Shown: positions 8,113 to 16,225, numbered from the stretch's first letter. The stretch is 36,002 nucleotides of DNA from Anaerolineaceae bacterium UBA5404 (GCA_002409625.1 DHNY01000007.1:1-36002); one strand, 5' to 3'. A program made the numbers and translations. The notes: generated by a model from the letters alone, not told the origin.

Positions 8113-9222
8113 ATGTCCAAGTTTAGTGATTTTTTCAATACCAAAAGCGAGCCAATTCAGGAAATTGAAAGCGGTTTTTACACCAGTCTTGATCTCATGC
8201 ATGGCGAAACGCCCTATCGGCTTCATTTACGGGTTGAGCCCAATCTCCGGGGGGTACTTACGCTCAATGCATCAACAATCTTGCACCTCAATAAAACCGC
8301 CATGGAAATGACGTACTTTTTAATTCAAGGGCAAAAACCAGCGGAAATTGCCAAGACGATCAGCAATCGCTATAAAGCCCCAAAAGATGAGATTAAACGG
8401 GATGTGGACACTTTTTATGACACCTTGATGAGTTTCACTACCGAAGAAGACATTCCTCCAAGCAGTATTTTAGGCACACTTTCAGATCCGGAAGAAACAG
8501 AAATTATTGCCCCATATCGATTGGATTGCTATTTTGGTGACGAGGCAAAAGGAGAAAGGCTTACAGTTGCGGAGTGGAAAGTCGTTTTTGAACGTGCTTT
8601 CAACGCCGGCATCCCTCATGTCATGCTTTTGGATTCAAATCATATATCCAATGAAGATTTCCTTGACCTTTTAAGCCATTTAGAAGATTTGGGATTAGTA
8701 AGTGGGTTGGTCACTAAACCCGATTACTTGATGGATTCTGCTTTTCTGCATGAGCTTTTAGTGCGTGGCTTGGACCATCTTGTTCTTGATGGCGATCCGA
8801 GCAATTTTGAACATCATCGCCTGCTGATTAACATCCTGGACCAAGACCTTTTTACCTGTCTGAGAATGCCCTTTGATCCCAGGTATAACTATGAACCGGT
8901 TATGGATGATTTGTTTAGCCATGGGATTAACGCCTTCGCTTTTACTGGTGTAGTAGATCCCTTGGATGATAGTCTTTTAGAACTCGAAGAACTTATTAGC
9001 TCTCAAGGCATTCCTATTGTTGATGATATGCCATTTTCGCACAAAGACCACCGCTCAACGAGCGCGCTTGCGTATGAAAGTGCCAGCAAATTGAAATACC
9101 TCGCTACCAGAGCGGATGGTGAGCTTTTTATTCCTTATGAAGATCCGGTCGACATTGGCAACCTTCTTAACGAAAGCTGGGAAGAGCTTTGGGCTAAATG
9201 CAGACAATTTAGCAATGGATAA
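8113..9222 (+). CDS. PqqD-domain protein with a degenerate, cysteine-less radical SAM fold
   Basis: The 369-residue protein is a diverged paralogue of the preceding enzyme. Residues 35-108 form a PqqD-like domain (VLTLNASTILHLNKTAMEM, matching VLVVNAAKMIHLNPTAGLM upstream). The rest follows the radical SAM order: APYRLDCYF against APYRMDLAV, AGIPHVML against LGIPHLVF, RGLDHLVL against AGLDHVQI, and a SPASM-like end, ADGELFIPYEDPVDIGNLL against PDGQVIPCQSYYEPLGSLL. The CxxxCxxC motif, the GGEP motif and all SPASM cysteines are gone; only C139, C249 and C363 remain. It cannot bind the clusters and is probably an adaptor or regulator, by inference. A strong AGGAGG at 8103-8108 precedes the ATG. 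Its end overlaps the methyltransferase gene by eight bases. Confidence 0.85.
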   Translation: MSKFSDFFNTKSEPIQEIESGFYTSLDLMHGETPYRLHLRVEPNLRGVLTLNASTILHLNKTAMEMTYFLIQGQKPAEIAKTISNRYKAPKDEIKRDVDTFYDTLMSFTTEEDIPPSSILGTLSDPEETEIIAPYRLDCYFGDEAKGERLTVAEWKVVFERAFNAGIPHVMLLDSNHISNEDFLDLLSHLEDLGLVSGLVTKPDYLMDSAFLHELLVRGLDHLVLDGDPSNFEHHRLLINILDQDLFTCLRMPFDPRYNYEPVMDDLFSHGINAFAFTGVVDPLDDSLLELEELISSQGIPIVDDMPFSHKDHRSTSALAYESASKLKYLATRADGELFIPYEDPVDIGNLLNESWEELWAKCRQFSNG

Positions 9223-9958
9223 CCAAGCCTGGCATCAGCGCTTTGTGTTGCAATCGCTTTGGACAAAGCAATTAAGAAACTATTTATTAAATCAAATAAA
9301 CCTGGATTCCAATTCAAAAATCTTAGAAGTTGGTAGTGGCACAGGCGCGCTGCTCTCAGAGAACCTAGCTATTAGTCAACACGTGTTTGGGATTGATTTT
9401 GATCACGCACGAAACATATATGCAAAAACCTTGGTTTTTGATCTGAATCTTTCCACTGCAGACGCTTATCAATTGCCTTTTCCAAATAACAGCTTTGATT
9501 TCTGTTTTTGCCACTATCTCCTTTTGTGGCTCAAGCATCCAACAGATGCTTTAAAAGAAATGCGCCGTGTTACCCGACAAGGCGGGTTTGTTATCGCTTT
9601 TGCTGAGCCAGATTACGATGCTCGAATTGATTATCCTGAAATCTTTAAAGAAATTGGAACAAAACAAAACAAGTCCTTAAAAGAGCAAGGTATTCAACTG
9701 AATACAGGCAGACGTTTAAAAGAATTATTCTTAGCGGCTGGATTTACATCGCTAACCATGGGAATGCTAAGCGGTGAATGGAAGATTCCTAACCAACAAA
9801 CCTTTGATCTTGAATGGGAGATTATCTCTTACGATTTGAGCAAAACCCTTAGCCAAGAAGCCATAAGCACCTTGGAACATCAAGCACACCTAGCATATGG
9901 CCAGGGCACGGCCTTGACTTTTATTCCTACTTTTTATGCTATTGCTGAAGTAATGTAG
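9215..9958 (+). CDS. Class I SAM-dependent methyltransferase
   Basis: The 247-residue protein is a Methyltransf_11/UbiE-type Rossmann methyltransferase. Motif I is ILEVGSGTGALLSEN, an acidic residue follows in HVFGIDFDHA, and the post-motif segments are FDFCFCHYLLLWLKHPTDAL and MRRVTRQGGFVIAFAEPDYD. The open frame reaches back to 9116, but ATG 9215 gives the normal N-terminus and overlaps the previous gene by eight bases, so translation is coupled. It is the last gene of the four-gene operon, closed by a hairpin. The substrate is unknown; modification of the same tail, or of a small molecule, is possible. BioC/UbiE-like enzymes cannot be told apart here. Confidence 0.87.
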   Translation: MDNQAWHQRFVLQSLWTKQLRNYLLNQINLDSNSKILEVGSGTGALLSENLAISQHVFGIDFDHARNIYAKTLVFDLNLSTADAYQLPFPNNSFDFCFCHYLLLWLKHPTDALKEMRRVTRQGGFVIAFAEPDYDARIDYPEIFKEIGTKQNKSLKEQGIQLNTGRRLKELFLAAGFTSLTMGMLSGEWKIPNQQTFDLEWEIISYDLSKTLSQEAISTLEHQAHLAYGQGTALTFIPTFYAIAEVM

Positions 9959-9971
9959 ACCTTAGTTAAAG

Positions 9972-10001
9972 AAAAAACCACCTGATTTCTCAAGTGGTTT
10001 T
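9972..10001. terminator. Bidirectional terminator between methyltransferase gene and tRNA-Pro
   Basis: Arms AAACCAC (9975-9981) and GTGGTTT (9994-10000) form a seven-base stem. On the minus strand it is followed by six T, so it ends the tRNA transcript; on the plus strand only four T follow, giving a weaker stop for the operon. Confidence 0.75.
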
Positions 10002-10005
10002 GAGG

Positions 10006-10080
10006 TCGGGGCGAAAGGATTCGAACCTTCGACCTCTTGCACCCCATGCAAGCACGCTATCCGGACTGCGCCACGCCCCG
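10006..10080 (-). tRNA. tRNA-Pro (anticodon GGG)
   Basis: The reverse strand folds into a complete cloverleaf of 75 bases. The acceptor arms are CGGGGCG and CGCCCCG, D stem GCGC/GCGT, anticodon stem CTTGC/GCAAG with loop ATGGGGT (anticodon GGG, followed by G37), and T arm GAAGG-TTCGAAT-CCTTT. The C1-G72 pair and discriminator A73 are typical of bacterial tRNA-Pro. CCA is not encoded. Confidence 0.95.
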
Positions 10081-10090
10081 TAGAGACAAG

Positions 10091-10119
10091 ATTATAAGCT
10101 CAACCGAAAAAAAATGCAA
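10091..10119 (-). promoter_or_regulatory. Promoter of tRNA-Pro(GGG)
   Basis: On the minus strand TTGCAT (10114-10119) and TATAAT (10091-10096) are separated by 17 bases. The predicted start lies a few bases before the mature tRNA 5' end at 10080. Confidence 0.8.
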
Positions 10120-10182
10120 GTGAAATTTCAGCCCTTTTGCTTACTAAAGATAAGCCGATGCATTCAGTTCAATGCAATTGTT

Positions 10183-10680
10183 TCAATCCACAAAATACCT
10201 TTCCATGTGCCCTGTTTTTAAATCCAAAATGGCAATAGACCGCTGCCCACCGTATTTACCGCCCAAAGCACCAGGATTAATCACCCGGGTTTTGCCAACT
10301 TTTTCATCCCTCACCTGGTGCGTATGCCCAGTAAAAACGTAATCATACTTACCGCTATGGATCGCTTGGTCCAGCTTATACCAATCATCTCCATGGATAA
10401 TAAAAATGCGTTTACCGGTTATGGTCAGGTCAAGATATTCAGCAACCAGATTGTTTTCATTCAGCCTTTTTGTTGTCAAACTAATGGTTTCGCGGTCTAA
10501 GTCAACATTTCCAAACACCACGTACAATACAAAAGTTGAAAGTTCATCCAAAATGCGTGCGGTGGTCAGATCACCACAATGGATAACTTTTTCTACCCCC
10601 AAAGACTTAAAAACATCGGCTGCATGTTTTACATTTTCGTGCTCATTATGACTATCGCTTAAAATGCCAATCTTCATCAT
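10183..10680 (-). CDS. YfcE/MJ0936-type metallophosphoesterase
   Basis: The 165-residue protein is a single calcineurin-like phosphoesterase domain. The metal-binding motifs are in order: DSHNE, HCGDL, FGNVD, IIHGD and FTGHTHQ, all intact. The C-terminal INPGALGGKYGGQRSIAILD is typical of the YfcE subgroup, small manganese phosphodiesterases of uncertain natural substrate. Two start codons are adjacent (10680 and 10677); GGAG at 10684-10687 gives a better spacing to 10677, so the protein may be one residue shorter. A TATAAT on the minus strand at 10701-10706 is its likely -10. It is divergent from the TPR gene. Confidence 0.9.
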   Translation of the reverse strand: MMKIGILSDSHNEHENVKHAADVFKSLGVEKVIHCGDLTTARILDELSTFVLYVVFGNVDLDRETISLTTKRLNENNLVAEYLDLTITGKRIFIIHGDDWYKLDQAIHSGKYDYVFTGHTHQVRDEKVGKTRVINPGALGGKYGGQRSIAILDLKTGHMERYFVD

Positions 10681-10700
10681 TACTCCAATCTGTTATGTCA

Positions 10701-10734
10701 ATTATAGCGAGTCAAAAATTCAATGTGGTAAAAT
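10701..10734. promoter_or_regulatory. Divergent promoters for the phosphoesterase and TPR genes
   Basis: On the minus strand TATAAT occupies 10701-10706, about 20 bases from the phosphoesterase start. On the plus strand the extended -10 TGGTAAAAT occupies 10726-10734, about 38 bases from the TPR gene start. Neither has a strong -35. Confidence 0.6.
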
Positions 10735-10771
10735 TTCTATACAACCATTAAGCTTATTAGAGGACCAATTT

Positions 10772-11689
10772 ATGGGAACTTCTTTACAGCAAGGCATTGA
10801 CGCCGCAAAAGCCGGCAAACTTAGCTTGGCGCTTGAACACCTCAAAAATGCGGTGGTCGAAGAACCCAAAAACCCAGAGGTTTGGGTTTGGCTTTCAGGC
10901 ATCATCGACGATGAAGAAAAGCAACTTGTGTTTCTAAAAAAAGCTCTTGAACTTGACCCAGATCATAGCGCCGCCCAACGTGGAATCGCTTACCTGCAAC
11001 GTCAAAAATATGTTCCATCGCAAAACGTCACACCCGATAGTAAACTCTCCGCAGAAAAATCACCTGCTTCATCCAAAGAAGAGGAACTCGAATATCCAGA
11101 TCCTGACTACCTCACTATCAATGTAGAAAGTTTTGCAAAACAGGTTGAAGCGCTTGGTGATCCACAAGCGCCTTCGCGTGAAGAAATTATTAGGGAGAGC
11201 AAAGCGCTCAAAGCAAAACCCAAAAAACCTACGCTTGATTTCATCATTTATGGATTAACCTTGATAGTTTTTGCTGTTATTGGCGTTCTGATTGGTGCAA
11301 CCATAAAAAACCACAAAACAATTGTTGCAGAGCCAAGTCCCAAAGCACCCATATCCGTTAAATCGCCGGATGAAGGGGTTTATTTGAGTGTTGATAACCT
11401 TTTCTACAAAATGGCAATGGGACAAAACGAGCTGCCTTCAGGAGATGGCATCCCCACGACGATGGCAACAAACCCCAAAATCATTGCTAAAAATTCCGTC
11501 CTCATTCCTTCAAAACTAAAACTCTTGAATGAAAACAATGAAGCTATTCCCTATTCGATTGAAGAGAACCCCGACCAATCCTTTACGCTCAGACCAGAGG
11601 AAGCATTAAATCCTGGACGTTATTGTTTGATGCATCCTATTTCAGAGCATGACCAAGCTTTTTATTGGTGTTTTAAAATACTTGAATAA
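10772..11689 (+). CDS. TPR-containing single-pass membrane protein
   Basis: The 305-residue protein has N-terminal TPR-like repeats (about residues 3-75: GIDAAKAGKLSLALEHLKNA, EVWVWLSGIIDDEEKQLVFL, KKALELDPDHSAAQRGI), an acidic linker, one membrane helix at about 161-182 (FIIYGLTLIVFAVIGVLIGA), and an external domain of about 120 residues ending in a sandwich-like segment. ATG 10772 is chosen over the longer open frame because AGAGGA lies seven bases upstream. The TPR part should be cytoplasmic and may hold a protein partner. I do not recognise a named family. Proteins pairing an N-terminal TPR with a membrane helix occur frequently in Anaerolineae. Confidence 0.8.
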   Translation: MGTSLQQGIDAAKAGKLSLALEHLKNAVVEEPKNPEVWVWLSGIIDDEEKQLVFLKKALELDPDHSAAQRGIAYLQRQKYVPSQNVTPDSKLSAEKSPASSKEEELEYPDPDYLTINVESFAKQVEALGDPQAPSREEIIRESKALKAKPKKPTLDFIIYGLTLIVFAVIGVLIGATIKNHKTIVAEPSPKAPISVKSPDEGVYLSVDNLFYKMAMGQNELPSGDGIPTTMATNPKIIAKNSVLIPSKLKLLNENNEAIPYSIEENPDQSFTLRPEEALNPGRYCLMHPISEHDQAFYWCFKILE

Positions 11690-11724
11690 ACTCACCCGGA
11701 AACGATTAGCATAGGAGACAACCT

Positions 11725-14025
11725 TTGGAAGCCATTAAAACTTCGCCTAAAAAGAAACGCAAACCGGAAATCAATACCATAATCAAAAAAGAAACTCTTG
11801 CCGAGCGCATTGACCGCTATCTTATTTACGCGCCTCATATCGCCGCCAAGGCTTTACCTGGTCAATTTGTTATTGTTCGTCTCTCTGACCGGGGCGAACG
11901 TGTTCCTTTAACTATTTGTGACAAAGACATCCAGAATGGCACAATTACGCTGGTTGTTCAGTCTGTCGGCAAAAGCACCGCGATGATGGCCGATATGCAA
12001 GAAGGCGATCGATTAAACGATGTGCTCGGACCTTTAGGAAATGCCTCAGAGATCAAAAACTTTGGCAATGTTGTCGTTGTTGGCGGCGGTTTAGGCGCAG
12101 CGGTTTCGTTTCCTGTTGCTAAGGCTTTAAAAGCAGCAGGAAATCATGTAACCTCCATTATTGGTGCCAGGTCCAAAGATCTGGTCATTCTTGAGGATGA
12201 AATCAGAGCCTTTTCAGATGAGCTTCATATTACAACAGATGATGGAAGCTATGGTTTTCATGGCTTTGTTACCAACCTTTTACAGGATTTAATTAACAGC
12301 GGCAAACACTTTGACCACGCCATCGCGGTAGGTCCCCTGCCGATGATGCGTGCGATTACACAAGTAACCAAGCCTTACAACATCCCCACCATTGTTTCAC
12401 TCAACACGATTATGGTGGATGGCACCGGCATGTGCGGTGGATGTCGCGTTATAGTCGGTGGCAAGGTGCGTTTTACCTGTGTGGAAGGCCCCGAATTTGA
12501 TGGCCACCTGGTTGATTTTGATACCATCATTTACCGCAACAGAGCATACAATCATGATGAAGATTGTCGCTTAGATGCAGAAATCGAATCGCTGGAAGAA
12601 CCAGAACCACAAAGCATTGAACTCGCCGGCGCAAAAGAACGCCAACCCATGCCCGAACTGCCCATTCCAACCCGTATTCGTAATTTTGAAGAGGTTGCCC
12701 TGGGCTTTACTAAGGAACAAGCACTTGCCGAGGCAAATCGCTGTTTGGATTGCCGGGTGCCACAATGTGTCAAAGGCTGTCCTGTGTCGGTAAAAATCCC
12801 CGATTTTATCCGCCTGTTGAAGAATGGCGATCCTTTAGCAGCTGGCAAACTGATTAAAGAGGACAACTCCTTGCCACGTGTCTGTGGACGGGTTTGCCCG
12901 CAAGCCGACCAATGCGAAGGGTCTTGTATCGTTGGGCGACGAGGTAAACCCATCGCGATTGGCGCATTGGAACGATATGTTTCTGATTATCTCGCCAACC
13001 ATGATAAAAACGCCAAAACCCAATCACCTCGTCCTGATTTACCGCCTGTTGCGATCGTTGGTTCTGGTCCTGCCAGCCTTAGTTGTGCTGGTGATTTAGC
13101 CCGTGCAGGATATCCTGTGACCGTTTTCGAAGCATTTCATGACTTTGGCGGCGTACTCAGATATGGCATTCCAGAATTCCGTTTACCTAAGGACATCGTC
13201 AGCAACGAGGTTGAAACGCTTGCCAAAATGGGTGTTCGCTTTGAAGCCAACATTCTCATTGGGGCAACGCACACCATTGAAGATCTTAAAAATGAGATGG
13301 GTTATAAAGCGGTCTTTATTGGATCCGGCGCTGGATTGCCTCGTTTCTTGAACATCCCCGGCGAGTCGATGATCGGCATTTACACGGCCAATGAGTTTCT
13401 TACCCGTGTAAACCTGATGAAAGCTTACACCTACCCCAAGGTGGATACACCCATTCTCAACATGTACGAAAAATCCGTTGCTGTTTTTGGTGGTGGCAAT
13501 ACCGCGCTTGACTCGGCGCGCGTTTCTCTCCGCCTGGGCGCCAAAAAGGTTTACATCATTTATCGACGCAGCGCGGAAGAGCTTCCCGGCAGAAAAGAAG
13601 AGATCGAACATGCCATGGCCGAAGGCGTTGAGTTTACCTTCTTGCGCAACCCTCTTGAATTTTATGGCAACGATCAAGGTTGGCTCACCGGTGTTCGTTT
13701 GGCGAAAATGAAACTCGGCGAACCTGACAGAACGGGTAGACGCAGTCCCAAACCTGTTGAAGGCAGTGATTATGTACTACCCATCGATCGCGCGATTGTT
13801 GCGATTGGCAATGGCTCTAATCCCATCATTCAAAAGACCACACCTGGATTAGATGTTAATATGCAAGGTCATATCACGGTAAACCCGGAGACAATGCAAA
13901 GCAGTTTGCCTGGCGTCTTTGCGGGTGGTGATATTGTTACCGGTGGCGCAACTGTGATCATGGCAATGGGAGCTGGTCGCAAAGCGGCGAAGTCGATTAT
14001 GGCTTATTTGGATGACCAGGAATAA
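11725..14025 (+). CDS. Fused NfnAB (NADH-dependent ferredoxin:NADP+ oxidoreductase)
   Basis: The 766-residue protein joins two subunits that are usually separate. Residues 1-290 are NfnA-like (ferredoxin-NADP reductase/PyrK fold): PGQFVIVRL and VPLTICD for FAD, VVVVGGGLGAA for nucleotide, and MCGGCRV plus FTC (C237, C240, C252) for the 2Fe-2S cluster. Residues 300-766 are NfnB/GltD-like. Eight Cys hold two 4Fe-4S clusters (C340, 343, 348, 352 and C387, 391, 397, 401), VAIVGSGPASLSCAGDLA binds FAD and VAVFGGGNTALDSARV binds NADP(H). Known Nfn complexes couple reduced ferredoxin and NADH oxidation to NADP+ reduction by flavin bifurcation. That role is expected here but not proven; a sulfide dehydrogenase or glutamate synthase small-subunit role is the alternative. 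It starts at TTG with AGGAG seven bases upstream. Confidence 0.9.
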   Translation: MEAIKTSPKKKRKPEINTIIKKETLAERIDRYLIYAPHIAAKALPGQFVIVRLSDRGERVPLTICDKDIQNGTITLVVQSVGKSTAMMADMQEGDRLNDVLGPLGNASEIKNFGNVVVVGGGLGAAVSFPVAKALKAAGNHVTSIIGARSKDLVILEDEIRAFSDELHITTDDGSYGFHGFVTNLLQDLINSGKHFDHAIAVGPLPMMRAITQVTKPYNIPTIVSLNTIMVDGTGMCGGCRVIVGGKVRFTCVEGPEFDGHLVDFDTIIYRNRAYNHDEDCRLDAEIESLEEPEPQSIELAGAKERQPMPELPIPTRIRNFEEVALGFTKEQALAEANRCLDCRVPQCVKGCPVSVKIPDFIRLLKNGDPLAAGKLIKEDNSLPRVCGRVCPQADQCEGSCIVGRRGKPIAIGALERYVSDYLANHDKNAKTQSPRPDLPPVAIVGSGPASLSCAGDLARAGYPVTVFEAFHDFGGVLRYGIPEFRLPKDIVSNEVETLAKMGVRFEANILIGATHTIEDLKNEMGYKAVFIGSGAGLPRFLNIPGESMIGIYTANEFLTRVNLMKAYTYPKVDTPILNMYEKSVAVFGGGNTALDSARVSLRLGAKKVYIIYRRSAEELPGRKEEIEHAMAEGVEFTFLRNPLEFYGNDQGWLTGVRLAKMKLGEPDRTGRRSPKPVEGSDYVLPIDRAIVAIGNGSNPIIQKTTPGLDVNMQGHITVNPETMQSSLPGVFAGGDIVTGGATVIMAMGAGRKAAKSIMAYLDDQE

Positions 14026-14045
14026 TCCTTAATATTTAGCCAAAA

Positions 14046-14066
14046 ATCAAATAGAAAGTATTTGAT
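14046..14066. promoter_or_regulatory. Perfect AT-rich inverted repeat upstream of the cold-shock gene
   Basis: Arms ATCAAATA (14046-14053) and TATTTGAT (14059-14066) are perfectly complementary across a five-base spacer. No T run follows, so it is not a standard terminator. It may be an operator or part of an end structure for the NfnAB transcript. Confidence 0.5.
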
Positions 14067-14073
14067 GCAATTG

Positions 14074-14103
14074 ATTGACGCATGTCAATGATTGTAGTAA
14101 AGT
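14074..14103 (+). promoter_or_regulatory. Cold-shock gene promoter overlapped by an FNR/CRP-like palindrome
   Basis: TTGACG (14075-14080) and TAAAGT (14098-14103) are spaced by 17 bases. The palindrome ATTGAC-N4-GTCAAT at 14074-14089 covers the -35 box and resembles Crp/Fnr-family half-sites (TTGAt-N4-aTCAA). The leader to the ATG at 14198 is about 90 bases, as is common for cold-shock mRNAs. Confidence 0.55.
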
Positions 14104-14197
14104 TAAGCGCGTATTGGCTGTTTCGATTTAGTGCAAGTCTCTAGAAGTAAACCCCCAGTAACAAAAAACATATTTAGTATTGAGAGGATTTTTAAGA

Positions 14198-14419
14198 ATG
14201 TCAGAACGTGAAATAGGAACCGTTAAGTGGTTCAACGGTGAAAAAGGCTTTGGATTCATTGCCCCAGAAGATGGCTCGAAGGATGTCTTCGTGCACTACA
14301 GCTCAATCGTGGTTGATGGTTTCAAAACCTTGAAAGAAGACCAGAAGGTTGATTTTATTATCGTGCAAGGCGACAAAGGTCCCCAGGCACAGGATGTACG
14401 GATTATAACTGTTGAGTAG
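14198..14419 (+). CDS. Cold-shock domain protein (CspA family)
   Basis: The 73-residue protein is a single OB-fold cold-shock domain that binds single-stranded RNA and DNA. RNP1 is KGFGFI (16-21) and RNP2 is VFVHY (30-34); the opening GTVKWFNGEKGFGFI is nearly consensus. ATG 14198 is preceded by AGAGGA at 14183-14188 with nine bases of spacing. It is monocistronic, with its own promoter and a strong terminator. Whether it is cold-induced or constitutive cannot be read from the sequence. Confidence 0.96.
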   Translation: MSEREIGTVKWFNGEKGFGFIAPEDGSKDVFVHYSSIVVDGFKTLKEDQKVDFIIVQGDKGPQAQDVRIITVE

Positions 14420-14437
14420 TAAATAATTAAACATGAC

Positions 14438-14467
14438 AAAGCCGTGGTACTGCCACGGCTTTTTTTT
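14438..14467 (+). terminator. Rho-independent terminator of the cold-shock gene
   Basis: AAAGCCGTGG (14438-14447) pairs with CCACGGCTTT (14453-14462) around a five-base loop, and a run of T continues to 14467. It also separates the convergent ettA gene. Confidence 0.93.
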
Positions 14468-14493
14468 ATTAAGATCATTTTTATTGAAAACGC

Positions 14494-16167
14494 TTAATCA
14501 CGTTTTAGACTTCGCATTCGATCGCGTTTATTAATGCCCATTTCCCGACCAAGACTCAGTTGATAAGCTTCATAGTCAGACCAATTACCTAAGTACAATT
14601 TTGGCGTGTTTTCATGCCCTAGTTCAAGAATATGGGTCGCAATGCGATCCAGGAACCAACGATCATGGCTAACAACCATCGCCGTGCCAGCAAAGTCTTC
14701 GAGGGCGGCTTCCAAAGCTCTTAAGGTGTTTACATCCAGATCATTGGTTGGCTCGTCCAAAAGCAAAACATTTGCCTCGGAGCTTAAGGTGCGCGCTAAG
14801 TGAACGCGGTTCCGCTCGCCACCTGATAGCTCACTAACAAGTTTTTGTTGATCCGATCCAGTAAAGTTGAAAGAAGCACAATAAGCGCGTGCATTAACGC
14901 TGAGCGTGCCAAGCTGGATATGCTCAGCCCCACCTGTTATTGCCTCGTAAACTGTGTGATTGGGATCCAGCTCGCGGGATTGATCAGCATAAGCAAGCTT
15001 TACGGTTTCACCCAAGCGCACAGTGCCTTCATCAGCTTGTTCTATACCAGCAATAATTTTTATTAGAGTAGATTTTCCAGCACCGTTTGGTCCAATGATG
15101 CCAATAATTGCGCCTGGCGGAATGGTTAAATCAGCATCCTCAAACAAAATGCGATCGCCATATCCTTTTGCCAGATTGTGTGTTTCAATGACCACATCAC
15201 CTAACCTTGGCCCGGGTGGAATGTAAATTTCCAAATCACGACGTTCTTTTTCATACTCTTGGGACAATAGCTTTTCATAAGCATTAACACGGGCTTGCCC
15301 TTTGGCTTGACGTGCCTTGGGAGACATGCGAATCCAATCCAACTCGTTTTGCAAAGTTCTTTGGCGTTTGCTCTCGGTTTTTTCTTCAATCCGCAAACGT
15401 TCTTGTTTTTGTTCGAGCCAACTTGAGTAATTGCCCTTCCAGGGAATGCCATGTCCACGATCCAATTCAAGAATCCACCCTGCCACATTATCTAAAAAGC
15501 ATCGGTCGTGCGTTACAGCAATAACGGTACCTTTGTATTGATGCAAATGATGCTCAAGCCACGCCACCGACTCAGGGTCAAGATGGTTAGTGGGTTCATC
15601 AAGGAGCAATATATCAGGCTCTTGTAACAATAATCGCGTTAAAGCCACACGGCGTCTTTCACCACCGGAAAGAACTCTAACCGGCGTATCAGGCGGCGGA
15701 CAATTCAAAGCACCCATAGCCATTTTAAGGTTGCTGTCAAGGTTCCAGGCGTCATGTTTTTCCAGTTCTTCCTGTAAGCGGGCTTGTTTGCTAATCAGTT
15801 TTTCAAAATCAGCATCCGGATCGGCAAAAGATTCATTGACTTCATCATATTCCGCAAGTAAGTCTACAATGGGCTGCACACCCTCTTTAATGACTTCGAT
15901 GACTGTTTTATCATCGTCGAGCTCTGGTTCTTGTTCTAACAAGCCAACAGTATAACCCTTAGACATGGCAATTTCACCGAGGTAATCAGTATCTTTACCT
16001 GCCATGATTCGAAGAAGCGTTGATTTGCCGGAACCATTCAAGCCTAATACGCCAATCTTGGCGCCATAATAAAAGCCCAAGGAAATATCCCTCAAAACCT
16101 GTTTGTTGGGTGGATAGAGTTTGCCAACTCTCATCATAGAATAAATGACTTGGGTATCACTGGACAT
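14494..16167 (-). CDS. ettA: ABC-F ATPase, EttA-type translation factor
   Basis: The 557-residue protein has two tandem ABC ATPase domains and no membrane segment. Domain 1 has Walker A GLNGSGKST, signature VLSGGERRRVALTR and Walker B LLLDEPTNHLD; domain 2 has GPNGAGKST, ELSGGERNRVHLAR and LLLDEPTNDLD. The length and the MSSDTQVIYSMMRVGKLYPP opening match EttA, which binds the ribosomal E site and gates early elongation according to ATP/ADP level. The frame is open to 16212, but ATG 16167 fits the family and has AGGAGC just upstream. It ends convergently with the cold-shock gene. Confidence 0.95.
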   Translation of the reverse strand: MSSDTQVIYSMMRVGKLYPPNKQVLRDISLGFYYGAKIGVLGLNGSGKSTLLRIMAGKDTDYLGEIAMSKGYTVGLLEQEPELDDDKTVIEVIKEGVQPIVDLLAEYDEVNESFADPDADFEKLISKQARLQEELEKHDAWNLDSNLKMAMGALNCPPPDTPVRVLSGGERRRVALTRLLLQEPDILLLDEPTNHLDPESVAWLEHHLHQYKGTVIAVTHDRCFLDNVAGWILELDRGHGIPWKGNYSSWLEQKQERLRIEEKTESKRQRTLQNELDWIRMSPKARQAKGQARVNAYEKLLSQEYEKERRDLEIYIPPGPRLGDVVIETHNLAKGYGDRILFEDADLTIPPGAIIGIIGPNGAGKSTLIKIIAGIEQADEGTVRLGETVKLAYADQSRELDPNHTVYEAITGGAEHIQLGTLSVNARAYCASFNFTGSDQQKLVSELSGGERNRVHLARTLSSEANVLLLDEPTNDLDVNTLRALEAALEDFAGTAMVVSHDRWFLDRIATHILELGHENTPKLYLGNWSDYEAYQLSLGREMGINKRDRMRSLKRD

Positions 16168-16196
16168 ATCAAGCTCCTGTTTTTGTTTGATTGTAA

Positions 16197-16224
16197 CAAA
16201 AAAGACAAGCAATGCCTGTCTTTT
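16197..16224 (-). terminator. Terminator of tRNA-Pro(CGG)
   Basis: On the minus strand AAGACAGGC and GCTTGTCTT pair (one G-T) around a three-base loop and are followed by a T run. It ends the tRNA transcript just before the ettA leader. Confidence 0.8.
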
Positions 16225-16225
16225 G

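Noticed and set aside
12552..13677. Minus-strand frames (133 and 164 residues) opposite the NfnAB gene
   Set aside because: They are antisense to conserved cluster-binding and nucleotide-binding segments and show no independent start or domain.
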